Shown piece after piece: positions 58,801 through 64,000 of a stretch of 64,000 nt of DNA. Position 1 is the first letter of the stretch; each line of letters begins with the position of its first letter. Source of the stretch: Nepenthes gracilis (lineage: Eukaryota; Streptophyta; Magnoliopsida; Caryophyllales; Nepenthaceae); contig BSYO01000002.1 of NCBI GenBank assembly GCA_033239525.1, positions 29,184,068-29,248,067 on the forward strand, in the 5' to 3' direction. The translations under genes were made by a program, and so were the position numbers. The notes under the pieces were generated by a model. The model did not search any database. It was not told the DNA's origin and saw only the letters and a program-made list of their open reading frames with translations.

Positions 58801-61800
58801 CTTTAGAATATGACTTCAATAAAATTTGGTAGGATAAGGTCAACTAGACCCATGACTTCAACATATGGTATCGTGCATTGTTCTCGTCTTAGAGGACTAT
58901 GCCCTCATGCACTGTGTAAGGTAGGGCATCCCGTATTCACATTAAGGGTGTTAACTTCTACCTCAATGCTTGTTTGCACTACTAACAACCCCCCAAACCG
59001 TTCTAGTTAGTGTCCACTTGGCCCTATTCTCTTGTAGACCTGGGGCTGTCCACTCAACATGCCCTAACGCTTGACTTCATTACTAGTTAGCTTTTGTGTT
59101 ATCTTGTACCCAATGTGCTTTGACAAACTTAGGACTGATGAAAAGATTGACACATGTTCTCTCATATAGGGGTTTGTGAGTTTCTTTAGCTTTTACATAA
59201 GCATACAAATCCCCCAGCTTTCATGGTGGCAAATTATCATCAACCATTAAAGCGCTTAAACGTGACTTCATCTATACTCAATGTCTTCACCTATAACACG
59301 GTTCACACTCATTGGTACTGATAAAATATCTTATTGATGTGGGTGAAGTCATCCACCTTTCCTCGGTTTCCTTATATCAACACCTGTGTCAACATTGTTC
59401 ACCACATTATTATTCACTCCAATGTTGCATAAGTTGCACCACCAAGCCCCAGGCACACTCCCTAGTAATTGTTGTTAAGTGGTCGATGCCACAAGTCTCA
59501 AGTGTAATGGTTGATGATGCCTTGACTTTGCACAATGACACAGCTTGGGCTTTGCCTAGAAACCCAATAATGTTATGGAAGCTGATGTGCTCTAACCCCC
59601 TTCTTTATAAAGCATGCATGTGTGCTTGTCAAACCCATCCAACAAATGGTTGGTTGAACCTTGTTGTTGCACTTTCCTGGCTTTTCACTTTGTCTTGATG
59701 GAATCATTAGCCGCTTTTTATTCCATGGTGTCATGCTTTGGTGCTATTATCATCCTTTCTCTGATGTGATCCATTTTTCAGGATGACAAGTTCCGGGATT
59801 CTGTTGGAGATGATATCTCTACAAGGATTGCAATCTCATCAGCAAATGCATTTGTTAGAAAAGTAAGCTCTGGTTTATCTTAGTCTGAATGTGACCGTGC
59901 ATGTCTATATAGAACATAACAAAGTCAGTATATAGAACTATTTGAAGAAAATATTTGAGATTTGTTACCCAATACGAATTTTCAGCAATTATCGATTGTA
60001 TTCATCAATTTGTTCTTAGTGTGGAGACAAGGTTTAATTCCCTACTTTGATGTAGCTTATATCAAGTCCAGGGACAAAAGCCTTAGTTGTGTTCCTTTTG
60101 AGTCCAACCATTGTAGTACTTGAACAACACGAAACAGGACCCAAGCTTGTTGTATGTGCAATCCTAACCAGAAAATTGTTACAGTTTTCTTTGTCATGAC
60201 AAAACCTCATCCCTGAAGCAATGCCTAATGCCTGGTAACTAGTCAGCCTGTAGGATGGGTTCTCTAGAAAACCTTGGAATTCAATTTTGTCTTTCCTGCA
60301 TACTGTGCTTTTTGCTTATATATCAGTTGCCTATATGGTCTCAACCATTTCACAATTTTACATATTATCATGATGAAGAGTTCTCTATTCAGACAAACAC
60401 ATTTTCTGCAGTTCTGAATGTAGATTTATGGCAAGTTAAATGAATGTTATATGAATCTTTGATTTTGGGTTGAGAGTACGTAGAAGTTCCAAAGAAAAGC
60501 ATGATTGGCATGACAATTGTTGTAATTGTGGTGTCCATGGATGCATTCAGTCTTCTGTTAAATGCTTTATCTTTGTGTCATCCTAAGATCAAGGAATCTA
60601 AGAAAGTCTAACTATCAACTTACAATTGAATGTTATTTCGTTTACTGTTTTACTGTTATTTTCTGTAAATTTATCTGTATACATATTGACAACTGCCTTT
60701 ATTGCGTAAGCTTCTTGCTCCATCACCCACTGTAATGCCACTGCAAGTCCAGTATGGTTCCACGGATCCAAATTCCATTCTGAGTTGGTTAGAAAGATGG
60801 TCATCATCATGCCCCTGGAAACCTGCTTCTCCACCAAAGAAAGTTAGGAACCAAAGATTCCCAAAAAAGCAGGGAAATCCACAAACTGTGGAGGCTGAGC
60901 CTGGCAGGCCCAAGCACAGTGTTCGCAAAGTCCTGGCTGGTGCTGATAATCTCTCTCTGCAAGCAGCTGTTGAATTTGAGAAACCCCGACGCAACCTGAA
61001 GAAAGTATCAAGCAATCCGGCAGAATCAGTCCATGCCCAAGGAAGTCCACAGAATGAGCTTGAGAAAGTTAAACGTAATTTAAGAAAGGTGCACGGTCCT
61101 GTCTCCGATAGCTCTGCTCAACCAGATGTTGTAAATGAGACGCAAAATCATAGTCAGGCAAAGGTATTGAGCTTGATTCCTCTGGATTTCTCTGGGACTA
61201 ACGAGATGCGTACAATTGAGAAGGCGAGGGATGAAACAACCATAAATGTGAAGGAAGGCGACTCGACGTTATCCAAACCCACTGAAGTGGAGAATACTCT
61301 AGAGGCTGTCACAAGGAATGAGATGTTAAAGTTGTCAAATGGTGATCAAACTATGATCAACACGCCGTCTCCTGAGAGCAAGTTTATGGATGAGAGTACT
61401 ACACTGCCATATGAAGAGTCAAAATTTAAGGAAGATTCACCATTGAGTGAGCACCAAAAATCTGGAAGAAGGGCTTCCTTCCCGGCAAAGCATGACCGTT
61501 TGGACGATGGTTTACAAAATACTCCAAAGCTGCCGAGTTATATGGCGGCAACTGAATCTGCTAAGGCAAAGTTGAGAGGACAGGGCTCTCCAAGGTTTAG
61601 TCAAGATGGGGATGAGAATAATAACCTCACACGGCGTCATTCAGGGCCATCTTCAGTGAATGGAAAAGTGAGTTCAGCCTCGCCTAGGACACAAAGACCA
61701 GCTCAGGGCAAGGCTGGAAACAGAAGTGAGAGATCTGTGTTGTCATCAAGATATGGGAATGGTAAAGTATTTTTTGTTTTATCCTGCGTTTTGTGTGTGA

Positions 61801-62794
61801 CTCTTAGTTTCATTCACTCTTTCTTTGCATATTTTTTTGTTATTTCTTTTTGCGTGCGACTCTTAGTTTCATTCACTCTTTCTTTGCATATTTTTTTGTT
61901 ATTTCTTTTTGCGTGCGACTCTTAGTTTCATTCACTCTTTCTTTGCATATCTCTTTGTTATTTTAAACTTGAACAGTCAAATTAGCTGAGATTGGGAAAT
62001 CCCCACATATGACTAAAACCTGGATAAGTTTCTGTTGATTATCAATCTGACTAAGAATTGACAATTTGACTTTTAATAGTCCAGTTTCTAGTCTTATGTG
62101 CCATGTTTATTGAGAACGTTAAAGAGGATGATGGACATTCATGGAGGTTATGAACTAGGACTTCATTCAGGTTTTGGGGTGCCACGGAAATAGATATATT
62201 CTGTCAAATGAATGCATAGGCATTGGAAATTTAAGTATTTTATCTCACACAGCTCCTAATTTATTCTTGCATCTGGAAAACAATGTTCTATCCGTTGAAA
62301 TTAATTAAGCATTTGGCTAAGCCTCAGGTTCATATAATACTAAGATCTGACTGCCTGTCTCTCTTGGATCAATGAAGAAATGTTTGGTACCGCCCCGTGT
62401 GATTTTTAGTTATTTCACAGTTTTCCTGTCAAGTTGCCATGATTAACCATTTAAAAGAACCTGCCAAGCCCTCATACCTCGTGGTGCCATATGTCATAAG
62501 TTGACTTAGCTGTGAATATTGCAACACCTTCGCCCATAGCATCAGTACTCCCAAAATCTGGCCTGTCACTGGCTGTACATGTGAACTTGAAAGTAAGGAA
62601 AAAAAACAAAGAATTTAAAACTGTTGACCTCTAAATTCACATGTGAGGCTTTCATCTGTTTGTTAAAATGATGCGAGACGCATGCCATTGCCAATTCAAA
62701 TTTGTACGGTTTTCTCATTTTAAAGCTTTGTGGTGAGCCTTTTATTGCTATTTTGAATCCAGGAAAGGTTGTCCAAGCAGAATGGCGAAGATGA
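55824..62794 (+). CDS. IQ67-domain protein, IQD31/32-like
   Basis: Coding exons: 55824-55907, 57203-57493, 58282-58485, 59782-59862, 60711-61761 and 62763-62794. All have GT-AG borders and matching phases, and give 580 residues. The N-terminus [17 protein letters not shown] is the usual IQD start. The IQ67 domain spans about residues 106-172, with three IQ-type repeats ([37 protein letters not shown]). It is split by a phase-0 intron at the place known for this family. A WLERW block follows near 240. Three basic [LV][RK]KV repeats lie at about 287-350. A DUF4005-type motif, [20 protein letters not shown], begins at 494. The protein ends [12 protein letters not shown] proteins bind calmodulin and act as scaffolds at microtubules, plasma membrane or nucleus. 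The last intron carries a minisatellite. Confidence 0.93.
58790..59700. other. Repeat-like segment in IQD intron 3
   Basis: This part of the third intron is C-richer than the other introns and contains a long open frame (59312-59698) with many Cys and His but no recognised domain. It may be an inserted repeat fragment. I could not find its ends. Confidence 0.3.
61795..61963 (+). repeat. 59-bp minisatellite in the last IQD intron, ~2.9 units
   Basis: The word ctcttagtttcattcactct recurs at 61801, 61860 and 61919, and the rest of the unit (ttctttgcatatttttttgt) is nearly identical. It begins about 35 bp after the exon 5 donor. Confidence 0.95.
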
Positions 62795-63733
62795 ATGCAG
62801 CGAGCAGCCCGGGTTTGTTAAATTTCCTTGATTTAATCTTGCAATATGCTTATTTAATTCATGATTTGCTCAGTGAAACTGAATGTGGGACTCAGTTAGA
62901 ATTGTGGTGTGTGGATTGCGCATTAGTGGAATTCCGGTGTTATAAAGGGTTGTGTCTTAGTGAATATAAGTTATATATGTGCTTCAGTGTTTTCATCCTG
63001 CTGACAGATAACTCAGTCGTTAACTGTGGTTGTTCTTAACATGAGTACGCTTTGTTCTTTGTAGTGTGTAAAGTGGTGCATATCATGAAGCTGTGATTTG
63101 ATTTGAACTCTGCATTTATTTCTCATATCTTGGTTTTATGCAGTGGCGCATTAGTGGGTAATTTGCTGAGTAATGTTTTAGCACTTGTTCTTGATGTTAA
63201 AGTGCTGATTACATGGTTAATCAAAAGGCTAAATTTTTGATTGACATGAAGGCCTGGAACGGATATTCAGTCAAATCCCATTAATATAAAGAAAATTGCC
63301 TATGAGCTCGATTATCTCTGTTTTTTAACGATGACGACGCACGCATAAGCATGTAAAGATTCATGAAAACAGCTTATATTTTTTGTAGAATTTGAAGTTT
63401 GAAGAAAAAAATAATAATAAAAACAAAAAAATTGTTATTTTAAAAACGAATACTTTAATGTAAGTATTTTATTATATTTTTTATGTAATCTGAATATAAA
63501 AAATTAATTTATGATTATGTTTTAAAATTTCTATAGCTACAAATAAATTTAAAATTTGGAGTACTCAGCGCTCCAAGCTCCTTGTACGGTACTCTCCGTG
63601 TCTACAAGCTTCTTCAATCAGAGGATCTGATTCAGAAAGGCTGTATTATTAATTAAATAATCGACGAGGTTGCTTAAAAACAATTGTGTGATCGGCATGG
63701 ATTTGAGGGTTTTTTTTTTAATGTTTATCATTC

Positions 63734-63775
<42 letters not shown>

Positions 63776-64000
63776 TGGAGCAACAGGGGAAAATAATTGA
63801 AGACAACAGCACAATGTGGGAATATTATGGCGAGTATAGCTTAGATCGGATCCCCTGCGTTGTGTAAATATTACATGATTTTCTAAAATGGATAATGTTA
63901 TTCAATTATGTGACCGATTGATTTATGTTAATATCACTTAATGTATTTGGATTTACTTAAATTATATTTGGGTGTTTGGAAGCTCATATTTTGCCCTTAG
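62795..64000. other. 3' flank of the IQD gene and intergenic DNA
   Basis: 62795 to about 63300 likely includes the 3' untranslated region. Beyond that the DNA is AT-rich. No gene is supported to the window end. Confidence 0.5.
63735..63774 (+). repeat. (TAA)n microsatellite
   Basis: About 13 perfect TAA units. An open frame through it reads as poly-Asn and is not a gene. Confidence 0.97.

Noticed and set aside
63670..63867. Small frame with a poly-Asn run
   Set aside because: It is produced by the (TAA)n microsatellite and has no other coding support.
1..64000. tRNA, rRNA or organellar insertions
   Set aside because: No cloverleaf with TTC-arm consensus, no rRNA core words and no plastid or mitochondrial gene sequence were noticed. 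A tRNA scan was not possible here.

Overview
This is a plant nuclear window, most likely from a eudicot. The evidence is spliced genes with GT-AG introns, plant-specific families (an IQ67-domain protein, an EDR2-type domain, a plant RING-H2 protein), long AT-rich spacers and decayed LTR retrotransposons. There are no operons, and no bacterial or organellar signals.

Layout. About 1-8.9 kb is one degenerate Ty3/gypsy element of Tat/Ogre-like organisation: gag, PR, RT, RNase H, a second archaeal-type RNase H, then integrase, on the + strand. It is followed by two tandem-repeat arrays and a 1.05-kb 3' LTR, and its 5' LTR is cut short. Around 13.8-18.9 kb lie a minus-strand solo LTR of a related family with a near-perfect 5-bp target duplication, an unrelated LTR-like block with a 27-bp tandem array, an EDR2-like (DUF1336) pseudogene with three frameshifts and one surviving intron, and another solo LTR of the first family. 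From 21.3 to 36.3 kb is a genic stretch: a RING-H2 protein (-), an uncharacterised single-exon helical protein (-), a small uL18-like protein (+), and a six-exon plant protein of unknown function (-) whose exons I could join in phase. From 39.9 to 44.1 kb is a second relative of the first element (LTR plus gag), broken by a CA-rich tract and what looks like a minus-strand insertion beginning TGTAACACCCC. From 48.6 to 62.8 kb is an IQD31/32-like calmodulin-binding protein (+). Its six coding exons all join in phase (580 residues), and it probably has a non-coding leader exon about 7 kb upstream. That presumed leader intron holds an antisense gypsy gag-pol fragment.

The five apparently intact genes are not obviously linked in function. 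RING-H2 ligase, putative ribosome-related pair, unknown protein and IQD scaffold look like ordinary neighbours. I found no new multi-gene system. The most interesting non-genic signal is a palindrome built on W-box cores (GGTCAA/TTGACC) in the U3 of the LTR family. It is held in three diverged copies, partly by compensating changes, next to tandem repeats that carry the same core.
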